DNA of 64,000 nt, from the NCBI GenBank assembly GCA_030180135.1, contig CM058238.1, positions 94,857,507-94,921,506 on the forward strand. Direction: 5' to 3'. The notes under the pieces are model-generated. The model had not been told where the DNA came from and did not search any database. It saw only the letters and a program-made list of their open reading frames with translations. Each line of letters begins with the position of its first letter. Positions within the stretch are counted from its first letter, which is position 1. The stretch comes from Orychophragmus violaceus (taxonomy: Eukaryota; Streptophyta; Magnoliopsida; Brassicales; Brassicaceae). This document shows, piece after piece, positions 10,976-23,108 of this stretch. The position numbers and the translations under genes are program-made.

Positions 10976-13900
10976 TCCTTCCCCCGGTGGATAGAATCAG
11001 TTTATCCTATCCCGTCATTGTTTTTTACACCAATTTCTTCACCAGACCTCTTTGTTATCCATTTGAGAGGTTTGGGTCTTGATAGTTTCAAAAAAACTCG
11101 AGTCAATTTTTTCGGGTCAAGGAACCTTGGTTCTCGGTAGGCTATAACCTTCCCACGGTGTATAGACGGGTTTTTCGGGTCATTTATTTTCCACCAATTT
11201 CTTCACCAGACCTCTTTTATATCCCATTTTAAGGGTTTTGGTCATGATAGTTTCAAAAAAACTCGATCCAATTCTTCCTGGGTCAAGGAAACTTGCATTT
11301 TGGCCTTAGAATCCTTCTCGGCGGTGCATCTGGTCAGGATAATCCATCCCGTTAGTCAGTATGGCCGAGATAGTCCTTCCCGTCAGTCCATTAGGAGGTT
11401 TTGGCCTTAGGATCCTTCCCCCGGTGGATAGAATCAGTTTATCCTATCCCGTCATTGTTTTTTCCACCAATTTCTTCACCAGACCTCTTTGTTATCCATT
11501 TGAGAGGTTTGGGTCTTGATAGTTATAAAAAAACTCGAGTCAATTTTTTCGGGTCAAGGAACTTTGGTTCTCGGTAGGCTATAACCTTCCCACGGTGTAT
11601 AGATGGGTTTTTCGGGTCATTTGTTTTTCACCAATTTCTTCACCATACCTCTTTTATATCCCATTTTAAGGGTTTTGGTCATGATAGTTTCAAAAAAACT
11701 CGATCCAATTCTTCCTGGGTCATGGAAACTTGCATTTTGGCCTTAGAATCCTTCTCGGCGGTGCATCTGGTCAGGATAATCCATCACGTCAGTCAGTATG
11801 GCCGAGATAGTCCTTCCCGTCAGTCCATTAGGAGGTTTTGGCCTTAGGATCCTTCCCCCGGTGGATATAATCAGTTTATCCTATCCCGTCATTTTTTTTT
11901 CCACCAATTTCTTCACCAGACCTCTTTGTTATCCATTTGAGAGGTTTGGGTCTTGATAGTTTCAAAAAAACTCGAGTCAATTTTTTCGGGCCAAGGAACC
12001 TTGGTTCTCGGTAGGCTATAACCTTCCCACGGTGTATAGACGGGTTTTTCGGGTCATTTGTTTTCCACCAATTTCTTCACCAGACCTCTTTTATATCCCA
12101 TTTTAAGGGTTTTGGTCATGATAGTTTCAAAAAAACTCGATCCAATTCTTCCTGGGTCACGGAAACTTGCATTTTGGCCTTAGAATCCTTCTCGGCGGTA
12201 CATCTGGTCAGGATAATCCATCCTGTTAGTCAGTATGGCCGAGATTGTCCTTCCCATCAGTCCATTAGGAGGTTTTGGCCTTAGGATCCTTCCCCCGGTG
12301 GATAGAATCAGTTTATCCTATCCCGTCATTGTTTTTTACACCAATTTCTTCACCAGACCTCTTTGTTATCCATTTGAGAGGTTTGGGTCTTGATAGTTTC
12401 AAAAAAACTCGAGTCAATTTTTTCGTTTCAAGGAACCTTGGTTCTCGGTAGGCTATAACCTTCCCACAGTGTATAGACGGGTTTTTCGGGTCATTTGTTT
12501 TCCACCATTTTCTTCACCAGACCTCTTTTATATCCCATTTTAAGGGTTTTGGTCATGATAGTTTCAAAAAAACTCGATCCAATTCTTCCTGGGTCATGAA
12601 AACTTGCATTTTGGCCTTAGAATCCTTCTCGGCGGTGCATCTGGTCAGGATAATCCATCCCGTTAGTCAGTATGGCCGAGATAGTCCTTCCCGTCAGTCC
12701 ATTAGGAGGTTTTGGCCTTAGGATCCTTCCCCCGGTGGATAGAATCAGTTTATCCTATCCCGTCATTGTTTTTTCCACCAATTTCTTCACCAGACCTCTT
12801 TGTTATCCATTTGAGAGGTTTGGGTCTTGATAGTTTCAAAAAAACTCGAGTCAATTTTTTCGGGTCAAGGAACCTTGGTTCTCGGTAGGCTATAACCTTC
12901 CCACGGTGTATAGACGGGTTTTTCGGGTCATTTGTTTTCCACCAATTTCTTCACCAGACCTCTTTTATATCCCATTTTAAGGGTTTTGGTCATGATAGTT
13001 TCAAAAAAACTCGATCCAATTCTTCCTGGGTCATGGAAACTTGCATTTTGGCCTTAGAATCCTTTTCGGCGGTGCATCTGGTCAGGATAATCCATCACGT
13101 CAGTCAGTATGGCCGAGATAGTCCTTCCCGTCAGTTCGTTTCCATCCCGTTAGTCAGTATGGCCGAGATAGTCCTTCATGTCAGTTATGGCCGAGATAGT
13201 CCTTCCCGTCATGGAAACTTGCATTTTGGCCTTAGAATCCTTCTCGGCGGTTCATCTGGTCAGGATAATCCATCCCGTTAGTCAGTATGGCCGAGATAGT
13301 CCTTCCCGTCAGTCCATTAGGAGGTTTTGGCCTTAGTATCCTTCCCCCGGTGGATAGAATCAGTTTATCCTATCCCGTCATTGTTTTTTCCACCAATTTC
13401 TTCACCAGACCTCTTTGTTATCCATTTGAGAGGTTTGGGTCTTGATAGTTTCAAAAAAACTTGAGTCAATTTTTTCGGGTCAAGGAACCTTGGTTCTCGG
13501 TAGGCTATAACCTTCCCACGGTGTATAGACGGGTTTTTCGGGTTATTTGTTTTCCACCAATTTCTTCACCAGACCTCTTTTATATCCCATTTTAAGGGTT
13601 TTGGTCATGATAGTTTCAAAAAAACTCGATCCAATTCTTCCTGGGTCATGGAAACTTGCATTTTGGCCTTAGAATCCTTCTCGGCGGTGCATCTGGTCAG
13701 GATAATCCATCCCGTTAGTCAGTATGGCCGATATTGTCCTTCCCGTCAGTCCATTAGGAGGTTTTGGCCTTAGGATCCTTCCCCCGGTGGATAGAATCAG
13801 TTTATCCTATCCCGTCATTGTTTTTAACACCAATTTCTTCACCAGACCTCTTTGTTATCCATTTGAGAGGTTTGGGTCTTGATAGTTTCAAAAAAACTCG

Positions 13901-16900
13901 AGTCAATTTTTCGGGTCAAGGAACCTTGGTTCTCAGTAGGCTATAACCTTCCCACAGTGTATAGACGGGTTTTTCGGGTCATTTGTTTTCCACCAATTTC
14001 TTCACCAGACCTCTTTTATATCCCATTTTAAGGGTTTTGGTCATGATAGTTTCAAAAAAAACTCGATCCAATTCTTCCTGGGTCATGGAAACTTGCATTT
14101 TGGCCTTAGAATCCTTCTCGGCGGTGCATCTGGTCAGGATAATCCATCCCGTTAGTCAGTATGGCCGAGATAGTCCTTCCCGTCAGTCCATTAGGAGGTT
14201 TTGGCCTTAGGATCCTTCCCCCGGTGGATAGAATCAGTTTATCCTATCCCGTCATTGTTTTTTACACCAATTTCTTCACCAGACCTCTTTGTTATCCATT
14301 TGAGAGGTTTGGGTCTTGATAGTTTCAAAAAAACTCGAGTCAATTTTTTCGGGTCAAGGAACCTTGGTTCTCGGTAGGCTATAACCTTCCCACGGTGTAT
14401 AGACGGGTTTTTCGGGTCATTTATTTTCCACCAATTTCTTCACCAGACCTCTTTTATATCCCATTTTAAGGGTTTTGGTCATGATAGTTTCAAAAAAAAC
14501 TCGATCCAATTCTTCCTGGGTCATGGAAACTTGCATTTTGGCCTTAGAATCCTTCTCGGCGGTGCATCTGGTCAGGATAATCCATCCCGTTAGTCAGTAT
14601 GGCCGAGATAGTCCTTCCCGTCAGTCCATTAGGAGGTTTTGGCCTTAGGATCCTTCCCCCGGTGGATAGAATCAGTTTATCCTATCCCGTCATTGTTTTT
14701 TACACCAATTTCTTCACCAGACCTCTTTGTTATCCATTTGAGAGGTTTGGGTCTTGATAGTTTCAAAAAAACTCGAGTCAATTTTTTCGGGTCAAGGAAC
14801 CTTGGTTCTCGGTAGGCTATAACCTTCCCACGGTGTATAGACGGGTTTTTCGGGTCATTTATTTTCCACCAATTTCTTCACCAGACCTCTTTTATATCCC
14901 ATTTTAAGGGTTTTGGTCATGATAGTTTCAAAAAAACTCGATCCAATTCTTCCTGGGTCATGGAAACTTGCATTTTGGCCTTAGAATCCTTTTCGGCGGT
15001 GCATCTGGTCAGGATAATCCATCACGTCAGTCAGTATGGCCGAGATAGTCCTTCCCGTCAGTTCGTTTCCATCCCGTTAGTCAGTATGGCCGAGATAGTC
15101 CTTCATGTCAGTTATGGCCGAGATAGTCCTTCCCGTCATGGAAACTTGCATTTTGGCCTTAGAATCCTTCTCGGCGGTTCATCTGGTCAGGATAATCCAT
15201 CCCGTTAGTCAGTATGGCCGAGATAGTCCTTCCCGTCAGTCCATTAGGAGGTTTTGGCCTTAGTATCCTTCCCCCGGTGGATAGAATCAGTTTATCCTAT
15301 CCCGTCATTGTTTTTTCCACCAATTTCTTCACCAGACCTCTTTGTTATCCATTTGAGAGGTTTGGGTCTTGATAGTTTCAAAAAAACTTGAGTCAATTTT
15401 TTCGGGTCAAGGAACCTTGGTTCTCGGTAGGCTATAACCTTCCCACGGTGTATAGACGGGTTTTTCGGGTCATTTGTTTTCCACCAATTTCTTCACAAGA
15501 CCTCTTTTATATCCCATTTTAAGGGTTTTGGTCATGATAGTTTCAAAAAAACTCGATCCAATTCTTCCTGGGTCACGGAAACTTGCATTTTGGCCTTAGA
15601 ATCCTTCTCGGCGGTTCATCTGGTCAGGATAATCCATCCTGTTAGTCAGTATGGTCGAGATAGTCCTTCCCGCCAGTCCATTAGGAGGTTTTGGCCTTAG
15701 GATCCTTCCCCCGGTGGATATAATCAGTTTATCCTATCCCGTCATTGTTTTTTCCACCAATTTCTTCACCAGACCTCTTTGTTATCCATTTGAGAGGTTT
15801 GGGTCTTGATAGTTTCAAAAAAACTCGAGTCAATCTTTTCGGGTCAAGGAACCTTGGTTCTCGGTAGGCTATAACCTTCCCACGGTGTATAGACGGGTTT
15901 TTCGGGTCATTTGTTTTCCACCAATTTCTTCACCAGACCTCTTTTATATCCCATTTTAAGGGTGTTGGTCATGATAGTTTCAAAAAAACTCGATCCAATT
16001 CTTCCTGGGTCACGGAAACTTGCATTTTGGCCTTAGAATCCTTCTCGGCGGTGCATCTGGTCAGGATAATCCATCCCGTTAGTCAGTATGGCCGATATTG
16101 TCCTTCCCGTCAGTCCATTAGGAGGTTTTGGCCTTAGGATCCTTCCCCCGGTGGATAGAATCAGTTTATCCTATCCCGTCATTGTTTTTTACACCAATTT
16201 CTTCACCAGACCTCTTTGTTATCCATTTGAGAGGTTTGGGTCTTGATAGTTTCAAAAAAACTCGAGTCAATTTTTCGGGTCAAGGAACCTTGGTTCTCAG
16301 TAGGCTATAACCTTCCCACGGTGTATAGACGGGTTTTTCGGGTCATTTGTTTTCCACCAATTTCTTCACCAGACCTCTTTTATATCCCATTTTAAGGGTT
16401 TTGGTCATGATAGTTTCAAAAAAACTCGATCCAATTCTTCCTGGGTCATGGAAACTTGCATTTTGGCCTTAGAATCCTTTCGGCGGTGCATCTGGTCAGG
16501 ATAATCCATCACGTCAGTCAGTATAGCCGAGATAGTCCTTCCCGTCAGTTCGTTTCCATCCCGTTAGTCAGTATGGCCGAGATAGTCCTTCATGTCAGTT
16601 ATGGCCGAGATAGTCCTTCCCGTCATGGAAACTTGCATTTTGGCCTTAGAATCCTTCTCGGCGGTTCATCTGGTCAGGATAATCCATCCCGTTAGTCAGT
16701 ATGGCCGAGATAGTCCTTCCCGTCAGTCCATTAGGAGGTTTTGGCCTTAGGATCCTTCCCCCGGTGGATAGAATCAGTTTATCCTATCCCGTCATTGTTT
16801 TTTCCACCAATTTCTTCACCAGACCTCTTTGTTATCCATTTGAGAGGTTTGGGTCTTGATAGTTTCAAAAAAACTCGAGTCAATTTTTTTCGGGTCAAGG

Positions 16901-17062
16901 AACTTTGGTTCTCGGTAGGCTATAACCTTCCCACGGTGTATAGATGGGTTTTTCGGGTCATTTGTTTTCCACCAATTTCTTCACCATACCTCTTTTATAT
17001 CCCATTTTAAGGGTTTTGGTCATGATAGTTTCAAAAAAACTCGATCCAATTCTTCCTGGGTC
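10976..17062 (+). repeat. Mixed satellite segment with 437-bp and long units
   Basis: Here 437-bp units are mixed with long units (open frames at 13033, 14960 and 16456, the first two 1927 bp apart). The unit near 11787 carries the CATCACGTCAGTCAG signature typical of long units but is of normal length, so it looks like a long unit that lost its internal duplication. No gene is seen. Confidence 0.85.
13020..13325 (+). repeat. Example of the long (~614-bp) unit's nested duplication
   Basis: In long units the motif AGTATGGCCGAGATAGTCC is followed by a ~178-bp extra piece before the unit resumes (first copy at 13106, resumption at 13284). The extra piece holds GTTCGTTTCCATCCCGTTAG, a second AGTATGGCCG copy, a shorter TTATGGCCGAG copy, and a repeat of the 3' half of B1 starting CATGGAAACTTGC. 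Long units start their open frame at 526, 1577, 3064, 4552, 13033, 14960, 16456, 17063, 19983, 21035, 30725, 32214, 35134, 37060, 39423, 41786, 44587, 45639, 46699, ~47321, 48915, 49529, 50588, ~51209, 52803, 53854, 56219, 58146, 60072 (frame broken) and 62997. Confidence 0.88.
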
Positions 17063-20000
17063 ATGGAAACTTGCATTTTGGCCTTAGAATCCTTCTCGGC
17101 GGTGCATCTGGTCAGGATAATCCATCACGTCAGTCAGTATGGCCGAGATAGTCCTTCCCGTCAGTTCGTTTCCATCCCGTTAGTCAGTATGGCCGAGATA
17201 GTCCTTCACGTCAGTTATGGCCGAGATAGTCCTTCCCGTCATGGAAACTTGCATTTTGGCCTTAGAATCCTTCTCGGCGGTTCATCTGGTCAGGATAATC
17301 CACCCCGTTATTCAGTATGGCCGAGATAGTCCTTCCCGCCAGTCCATTAGGAGGTTTAGGCCTTAGGATCCTTCCCCCGGTGGATATAATCAGTTTATCC
17401 TATCCCGTCATTGTTTTTTCCACCAATTTCTTCACCATACCTCTTTGTTATCCATTTGAGAGGTTTGGGTCTTAATAGTTTCAAAAAAACTAGAGTCAAT
17501 TTTTTCGGGTCAAGGAACCTTGGTTCTCGGTAGGCTATAACCTTCCCACGGTGTATAGACGGGTTTTTCGGGTCATTTGTTTTCCACCAATTTCTTCACC
17601 AGACCTCTTTTATATCCCATTTTAAGGGTTTTGGTCATGATAGTTTCAAAAAAACTAGATCCAGTTCTTCCTGGGTCATGGAAACTTGCATTTTGGCCTT
17701 AGAATCCTTCTCGGCGGTGCATCTGGTCAGGATAATCCATCACGTCAGTCAGTATGGCCGAGATAGTCCTTCCCGTCAAATCGTTTCCATCCCGTTAGTC
17801 AGTATGGCCGAGATGGTCCTTCCCGTGAGTTCGTTTCCATCCCGTTAGTCAGTATGGCCGAGATAGTCCTTCCCGTCAGTTCGTTTCCATCCCGTCAGTC
17901 CATTAGGAGGTTTTGGCCTTAGGATCCTTCCCCCGGTGGATAGAATCAGTTTATCCTATCCCGTCATTGTTTTTTCCACCAATTTCTTCACCAGACCTCT
18001 TTGTTATCCATTTGAGAGGTTTGGGTCTTGATAGTTTCAAAAAAACTCGAGTCAATTTTTTTCGGGTCAAGGAACCTTGGTTCTCAGTAGGCTATAACCT
18101 TCCCACGGTGTATAGACGGGTTTTTCGGGTCATTTGTTTTCCACCAATTTCTTCACCAGACCTCTTTTATATCCCATTTTAAGGGTTTTGGTCATGATAG
18201 TTTCAAAAAAACTCGATCCAATTCTTCCTGGGTCATGGAAACTTGCATTTTGGCCTTAGAATCCTTCTCGGCGGTGCATCTGGTCAGGATAATCCATCCC
18301 GTTAGTCAGTATGGCCGAGATAGTCCTTCCCGTCAGTCCATTAGGAGGTTTTGGCCTTAGGATCCTTCCCCCGGTGGATAGAATCAGTTTATCTTATCCC
18401 GTCATTGTTTTTTCCACCAATTTCTTCACCAGACCTCTTTGTTATCCATTTCAGAGGTTTGGGTCTTGATAGCTTCAAAAAAACTCGAGTCAATTTTTTC
18501 GGGTCAAGGAACCTTGGTTCTCGGTAGGCTATAACCTTCCCACGGTGTATAGACGGGTTTTTTGGGTCATTTGTTTTCCACCAATTTCTTCACCAGACCT
18601 CTTTTATATCCCATTTTAAGGGTTTTGGTCATGATAGTTTCAAAAAAACTCGATCCAATTCTTCCTGGGTCATGGAAACTCGCATTTTGGCCTTAGAATC
18701 CTTCTCGGCGGTGCATCTGGTCAGGATAATCCATCCCGTTAGTCAGTATGGCCGATATTGTCCTTCCCGTCAGTCCATTAGGAGGTTTTGGCCTTAGGAT
18801 CCTTCCCCCGGTGGATAGAATCAGTTTATCCTATCCCGTCATTGTTTTTTACACCAATTTCTTCACCAGACCTCTTTGTTATCCATTTGAGAGGTTTGGG
18901 TCTTGATAGTTTCAAAAAAACTCGAGTCAATTTTTCGGGTCAAGGAACCTTGGTTCTCAGTAGGCAATAACCTTCCCACAGTGTATAGACGGGTTTTTCG
19001 GGTCATTTGTTTTCCACCAATTTCTTCACCAGACCTCTTTTATATCCCATTTTAAGGGTTTTGGTCATGATAGTTTCAAAAAAAACTCGATCCAATTCTT
19101 CCTGGGTCATGGAAACTTGCATTTTGGCCTTAGAATCCTTCTCGGCGGTGCATCTGGTCAGGATAATCCATCCCGTTAGTCAGTATGGCCGAGATAGTCC
19201 TTCCCGTCAGTCCATTAGGAGGTTTTGGCCTTAGGATCCTTCCCCCGGTGGATAGAATCAGTTTATCCTATCCCGTCATTGTTTTTTACACCAATTTCTT
19301 CACCAGACCTCTTTGTTATCCATTTGAGAGGTTTGGGTCTTGATAGTTTCAAAAAAACTCGAGTCAATTTTTTCGGGTCAAGGAACCTTGGTTCTCGGTA
19401 GGCTATAACCTTCCCACGGTGTATAGACGGGTTTTTCGGGTCATTTATTTTCCACCAATTTCTTCACCAGACCTCTTTTATATCCCATTTTAAGGGTTTT
19501 GGTCATGATAGTTTCAAAAAAACTCGATCCAATTCTTCCTGGGTCATGGAAACTTGCATTTTGGCCTTAGAATCCTTCTCGGCGGTGCATCTGGTCAGGA
19601 TAATCCATCCCGTTAGTCAGTATGGCCGAGATAGTCCTTCCCGTCAGTCCATTAGGAGGTTTTGTCCTTAGGATCCTTCCCCCGGTGGATAGAATCAGTT
19701 TATCCTATCCCGTCATTGTTTTTTCCACCAATTTCTTCACCAGACCTCTTTGTTATCCATTTGAGAGGTTTGGGTCTTGATAGTTATAAAAAAACTCGAG
19801 TCAATTTTTCCGGGTCAAGGAACTTTGGTTCTCGGTAGGCTATAACCTTCCCACGGTGTATAGATGGGTTTTTCGGGTCATTTGTTTTCCACCAATTTCT
19901 TCACCATACCTCTTTTATATCCCATTTTAAGGGTTTTGGTCATGATAGTTTCAAAAAAACTCGATCCAATTCTTCCTGGGTCATGGAAACTTGCATTTTG

Positions 20001-21034
20001 GCCTTAGAATCCTTCTCGGCGGTGCATCTGGTCAGGATAATCCATCACGTCAGTCAGTATGGCCGAGATAGTCCTTCCCGTCAGTTCGTTTCCATCCCGT
20101 TAGTCAGTATGGCCGAGATAGTCCTTCACGTCAGTTATGGCCGAGATAGTCCTTCCCGTCATGGAAACTTGCATTTTGGCCTTAGAATCCTTCTCTGCGG
20201 TTCACCTGGTCAGGATAATCCATCCCGTTAGTCAGTATGGCCGAGATAGTCCTTCCCGCCAGTCCATTAGGAGGTTTTGGCCTTAGGATCCTTCCCCCGG
20301 TGGATATAATCAGTTTATCCTATCCCGTCATTGTTTTTTCCACCAATTTCTTCACCAGACCTCTTTGTTATCCATTTGAGAGGTTTGGGTCTTGATAGTT
20401 TCAAAAAAACTCGAGTCAGTTTTTTCGGGCCAAGGAACCTTGGTTCTCGGTAGGCTATAACCTTCCCACGGTGTATAGACGGGTTTTTCGGGTCATTTGT
20501 TTTCCACCAATTTCTTCACCAGACCTCTTTTATATCCCATTTTAAGGGTTTTGGTCATGATAGTTTCAAAAAAACTCGATCCAATTCTTCCTGGGTCACG
20601 GAAACTTGCATTTTGGCCTTAGAATCCTTCTCGGCGGTGCATCTGGTCAGGATAATCCATCCCGTTAGTCAGTATGGCCGATATTGTCCTTCCCGTCAGT
20701 CCATTAGGAGGTTTTGGCCTTAGGATCCTTCTCCCGGTGGATAGAATCAGTTTATCCTATCCCGTCATTGTTTTTTACACCAATTTCTTCACCAGACCTC
20801 TTTGTTATCCATTTGAGAGGTTTGGGTCTTGATAGTTTCAAAAAAACTCGAGTCAATTTTTTCGGGTCAAGGAACCTTGGTTCTCGGTAGGCTATAACCT
20901 TCCCACGGTGTATAGACGGGTTTTTCGGGTCATTTATTTTCCACCAATTTCTTCACCAGACCTCTTTTATATCCCATTTTAAGGGTTTTGGTCATGATAG
21001 TTTCAAAAAAACTCGATCCAATTCTTCCTGGGTC
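17063..21034 (+). repeat. Large satellite block, copy 1
   Basis: The block contains a long unit (17063), the triple-subrepeat unit, a dimer-type pair (18788 and 19007) and a second long unit (19983). The spacing from first to second long unit is 2920 bp, the same as in copy 3 (32214 to 35134). Private markers are AGGTTTAGGCC near 17355, TTTGTCCTTAGG near 19664 and CTCTGCGGTTCACCTGG near 20193. The tail to the next block is 437 bp shorter than in copy 2, consistent with loss of one unit. Confidence 0.85.
17751..17896 (+). repeat. Triple 50-bp subrepeat inside a ~556-bp satellite unit (copy 1)
   Basis: AGTATGGCCGAGATRGTCC recurs at 17751, 17801 and 17851, exactly 50 bp apart, each followed by TTCCCGT and TCGTTTCCATCCCGT. 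The first copy has CAAATCG and the second GTGAGTTCG, so the three are distinguishable. Confidence 0.9.
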
Positions 21035-21326
21035 ATGGAAACTTGCATTTTGGCCTTAGAATCCTTCTCGGCGGTGCATCTGGTCAGGATAATCCATCAC
21101 GTCAGTCAGTATGGCCGAGATAGTCCTTCCCGTCAGTTCGTTTCCATCCCGTTAGTCAGTATGGCCGAGATAGTCCTTCACGTCAGTTATGGCCGAGATA
21201 GTCCTTCCCGTCATGGAAACTTGCATTTTGGCCTTAGAATCCTTCTCGGCGGTTCATCTGGTCAGGATAATCCACCCCGTTATTCAGTATGGCCGAGATA
21301 GTCCTTCCCGCCAGTCCATTAGGAGG

Positions 21327-21331
21327 TTTTG
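21327..21331. repeat. Left target-site duplication TTTTG
   Basis: These five bases precede the TG of the 5' LTR and recur after the CA of the 3' LTR. Uninterrupted satellite units read AGGAGGTTTTGGCC here, so this is a true duplication of target sequence. Confidence 0.93.
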
Positions 21332-21332
21332 T

Positions 21333-22025
21333 GATGAAATCCTGACCAGCTTTTCTCATGATTCAAGCAAATGGACAGAACCGGTCATGAAGCCAAAGAA
21401 GGAGCCGCCTGATTTCAGCTACAAGTCAACACATGGAGGTCTTTTCATTCTGCCAGAGACCATTTGGACTACATTCTTAACTCAACTAGAGCACACCTCG
21501 AACTTGAATCAGTATATTCAGAGTTCTGATGAAGAAGTTACGCAACTTGCAACTCAAGCGATTTCCAGCTTATGCGATTCAGACATACGAGCATTCAAAG
21601 GAGGACTCAGAACGAAGGAGAAGGAATTAAGCCATGGAACAAATTTTCCTGGATTCTTGATTCATCAGAGAAGCTGTGAGAATTGGAATCACCTCAATAA
21701 CGGTTCATATGGAAAAGATATGAATTTTGCAAATCGATGGTTCTGCTTGAGGTTGTATTCCGCGACTGAGCCAGAGATTGAGTCACACAGCCCAGCTCAG
21801 GTACAATTTGGACCTGAAACCAATTGGAGCTTCTTCCTTAATCTGTTAGCTTTCCAACAAGCCCAAGAAAGGAGTGAAAGTCCAAAGTATCAGAGAGATG
21901 TACTTCATTCTCCTAGACGGACTCATCTGATGCTATACATGAAGATCTCTAGGCCCAAGTGTTTTGGAAGCTTGCAGACTTATGTTTGGCAACCAGGGAA
22001 CTTTTCTAAGCCCAAGAAGAGCTAG
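21333..22025 (+). pseudogene. Headless 5'-LTR duplicate of the ORF's C-terminal 230 codons
   Basis: The 5' LTR repeats the last 230 codons of the internal ORF, open to the same TAG at 22023-22025, with one residue changed (Asn for Lys in the WNHL-NGSYG segment). It lies upstream of the LTR TATA box and has no element-encoded start, so the LTR promoter should not express it. The first in-frame ATG inside the LTR is at 21387. The open frame happens to continue upstream into the satellite to an ATG at 21189, giving a 278-codon chimeric frame that I regard as accidental. Confidence 0.75.
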
Positions 22026-22187
22026 ATTTCGTGGCCAAACAAGATCAATTCGACCAAGCACTTCAAAGGACAAATTCTTTGGTCAAAGAAGTCTAAGAGT
22101 CATTCCACATTAGTTTAATGTTTGGTCTTAGTCAAAGTCTTTATAGTTTTCTACATCTTTTCTTTGTCTCTTCATCTCTTTATTTCC

Positions 22188-22195
22188 TATAAAGA
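22188..22195 (+). promoter_or_regulatory. Putative TATA box of the 5' LTR promoter
   Basis: TATAAAGA lies in a pyrimidine-rich stretch, 163 bp after the in-LTR stop codon and 24 bp before AATAAA. Transcription would start a few tens of bases downstream and read into the internal region. The core promoter is inferred from sequence only. Confidence 0.65.
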
Positions 22196-22211
22196 GACTT
22201 CAAATCATATG

Positions 22212-22217
22212 AATAAA
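22212..22217 (+). promoter_or_regulatory. Putative polyadenylation signal AATAAA, 5' LTR copy
   Basis: AATAAA in the context ATGAATAAAAGAACC, 17 bp after the TATA box. In this copy it would have to be bypassed. The matching copy in the 3' LTR would end transcripts. Confidence 0.5.
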
Positions 22218-22635
22218 AGAACCTTTTTCTGATTAAAAACTTCTTTGTTTAGAGAGTGATTCTCTTTGTTCCTTTGTGAACATTTCGATTTCTTAGTGAG
22301 TAATATCTAAGATATCAAACCGGTGAATCAAGAGGTATTCCGCAACCTTTTGTGTGACCATTCTATCAAGCCAAAGAGTGTTGTGAGTGTTGAAATAGTT
22401 CAGGTGTTGAGTTTGACATACTCTTCATTGGTTCTACACAAACTTCATCCTAAAGCTTCCACCGCCTATCTTCTTTGTTGGATCGTAGCAAGTATCAGGC
22501 CTTGAGTTTAATATACTCATTGTTGGGTCTTCACGAGCCATTTGGAGCATAGGATTATCTTGCCGACTTGAAGTGAGCATTTTTGGGATTTGATTCTGTC
22601 GAAAACATCACGGCTTCAGACGGGAATCTATCAAG

Positions 22636-22650
22636 TGGTATCAGAGCCAC
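22636..22650 (+). other. Primer-binding site, initiator-Met tRNA type
   Basis: TGGTATCAGAGCCAC begins two bases after the 5' LTR. TGGTATCAGAGC is the well-known complement of the 3' end of plant initiator methionine tRNA and primes minus-strand synthesis in many plant LTR retrotransposons. The spacing and match make this secure. Confidence 0.92.
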
Positions 22651-23108
22651 ACTTCCAAGTTCGGTACTCTATCTTTTCATCTTCTCATCTCTTCATCTTC
22701 TTCTTTTCATAAACACTTCTTCTCTGTCTATCTTTTGTAAGGGAACCGAGCCTACCCTATTCAAAAAAAGAAAAAGAAAAAAAAAAGAAAAGGAAAGAGT
22801 GCTAGTAGCCTCAGATTAAAAAAAAAAAAAAAGAGAGTATAAGAACCAGGAGAAATCGGTTCAGATCCAGGAGAAATCGGATCCAAGGGTTTTGGTCAAT
22901 CGGTTCCCGAAGAAAATCTTGCAATCTGTCTATCTTCTTCTTCTTCTCTTGATTTGTCACTGATTTCTTTGGAGAAAAACACTGAGATTGAGAAAATCAC
23001 TGGAGAGTCATTTGATTGAGAGTTCAAACACTTTGAGAGAAACACAAGAGAGAAAGTGAGGATTGTTTTGTTTCTCTGATTTGTTTGTTAAGTGATTGCA
23101 GGAACAAG
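22651..23108 (+). other. Internal 5' untranslated leader with purine and pyrimidine tracts
   Basis: No supported coding frame is seen. The stretch has a C/T-rich segment near 22672-22735, an A-rich purine run at about 22762-22798, an A15 run at about 22818-22832, and a 21-bp tandem duplication in which CCAGGAGAAATCGG is at 22846 and 22867. A second pyrimidine-rich stretch (TCTTCTTCTTCTTC) is near 22929. It would hold the packaging and translation-control sequences of the transcript, but none can be identified. Confidence 0.7.

Larger units (their letters stand above)
1..21331 (+). repeat. Left arm of the 437-bp-based satellite array
   Basis: This is continuous head-to-tail tandem repeat with no unique DNA visible. 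Every unit carries the same landmarks in the same order: CCACCAATTTCTTCACC (start of modules A and B), an A7 tract followed by CTCGAG in A or CTCGAT in B, the CAAGGAACCTTGG dyad, and GGATCC in B2. The window opens a few bases inside a B module. Units are 437 bp, ~556 bp or ~614 bp long, and differ by substitutions and by 1-bp changes in A and T runs. Short open frames of 60-89 codons recur at fixed places in each unit. They follow the repeat period and look incidental, not genic. The orientation is constant, and the last 5 bp form the left target-site copy of the retrotransposon. Confidence 0.97.
21332..22633 (+). repeat. 5' long terminal repeat (1302 bp)
   Basis: It begins TGATGAAATCC and ends GGGAATCTATCA. 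It matches 25484-26785 base for base at a constant offset of 4152, except at position 21698. It contains, in order, a 230-codon open segment, a TATA box and an AATAAA signal, which gives a long U3 and a short R/U5 region. The precise R borders cannot be read from sequence alone. Confidence 0.96.

Noticed and set aside
13130..13150. Possible CENP-B box in GTTCGTTTCCATCCCG
   Set aside because: It has TTCG and a CCCG, but the required central A and the CGGG in the right orientation and spacing are missing.
17751..17896. CRISPR-like array from regularly spaced 50-bp repeats
   Set aside because: The repeats are contiguous without unique spacers, there are only three, and the context is plant satellite DNA.
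21189..22025. 278-codon frame starting in the satellite and running into the 5' LTR
   Set aside because: It exists only because the insertion happened to join an open satellite frame to the LTR-encoded segment. No promoter supports it. It is recorded as a headless LTR copy instead.
22323..22505. 60-codon frame in both LTRs (22323 and 26475), and a 78-codon frame from 22583
   Set aside because: These overlap LTR control regions and the leader, are short, and show no recognisable motif. The 22583 frame does not begin with ATG.
22636..22650. tRNA gene fragment
   Set aside because: Only the 3'-end complement of initiator-Met tRNA is present, next to the LTR, as expected for a primer-binding site. 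No tRNA body is seen.
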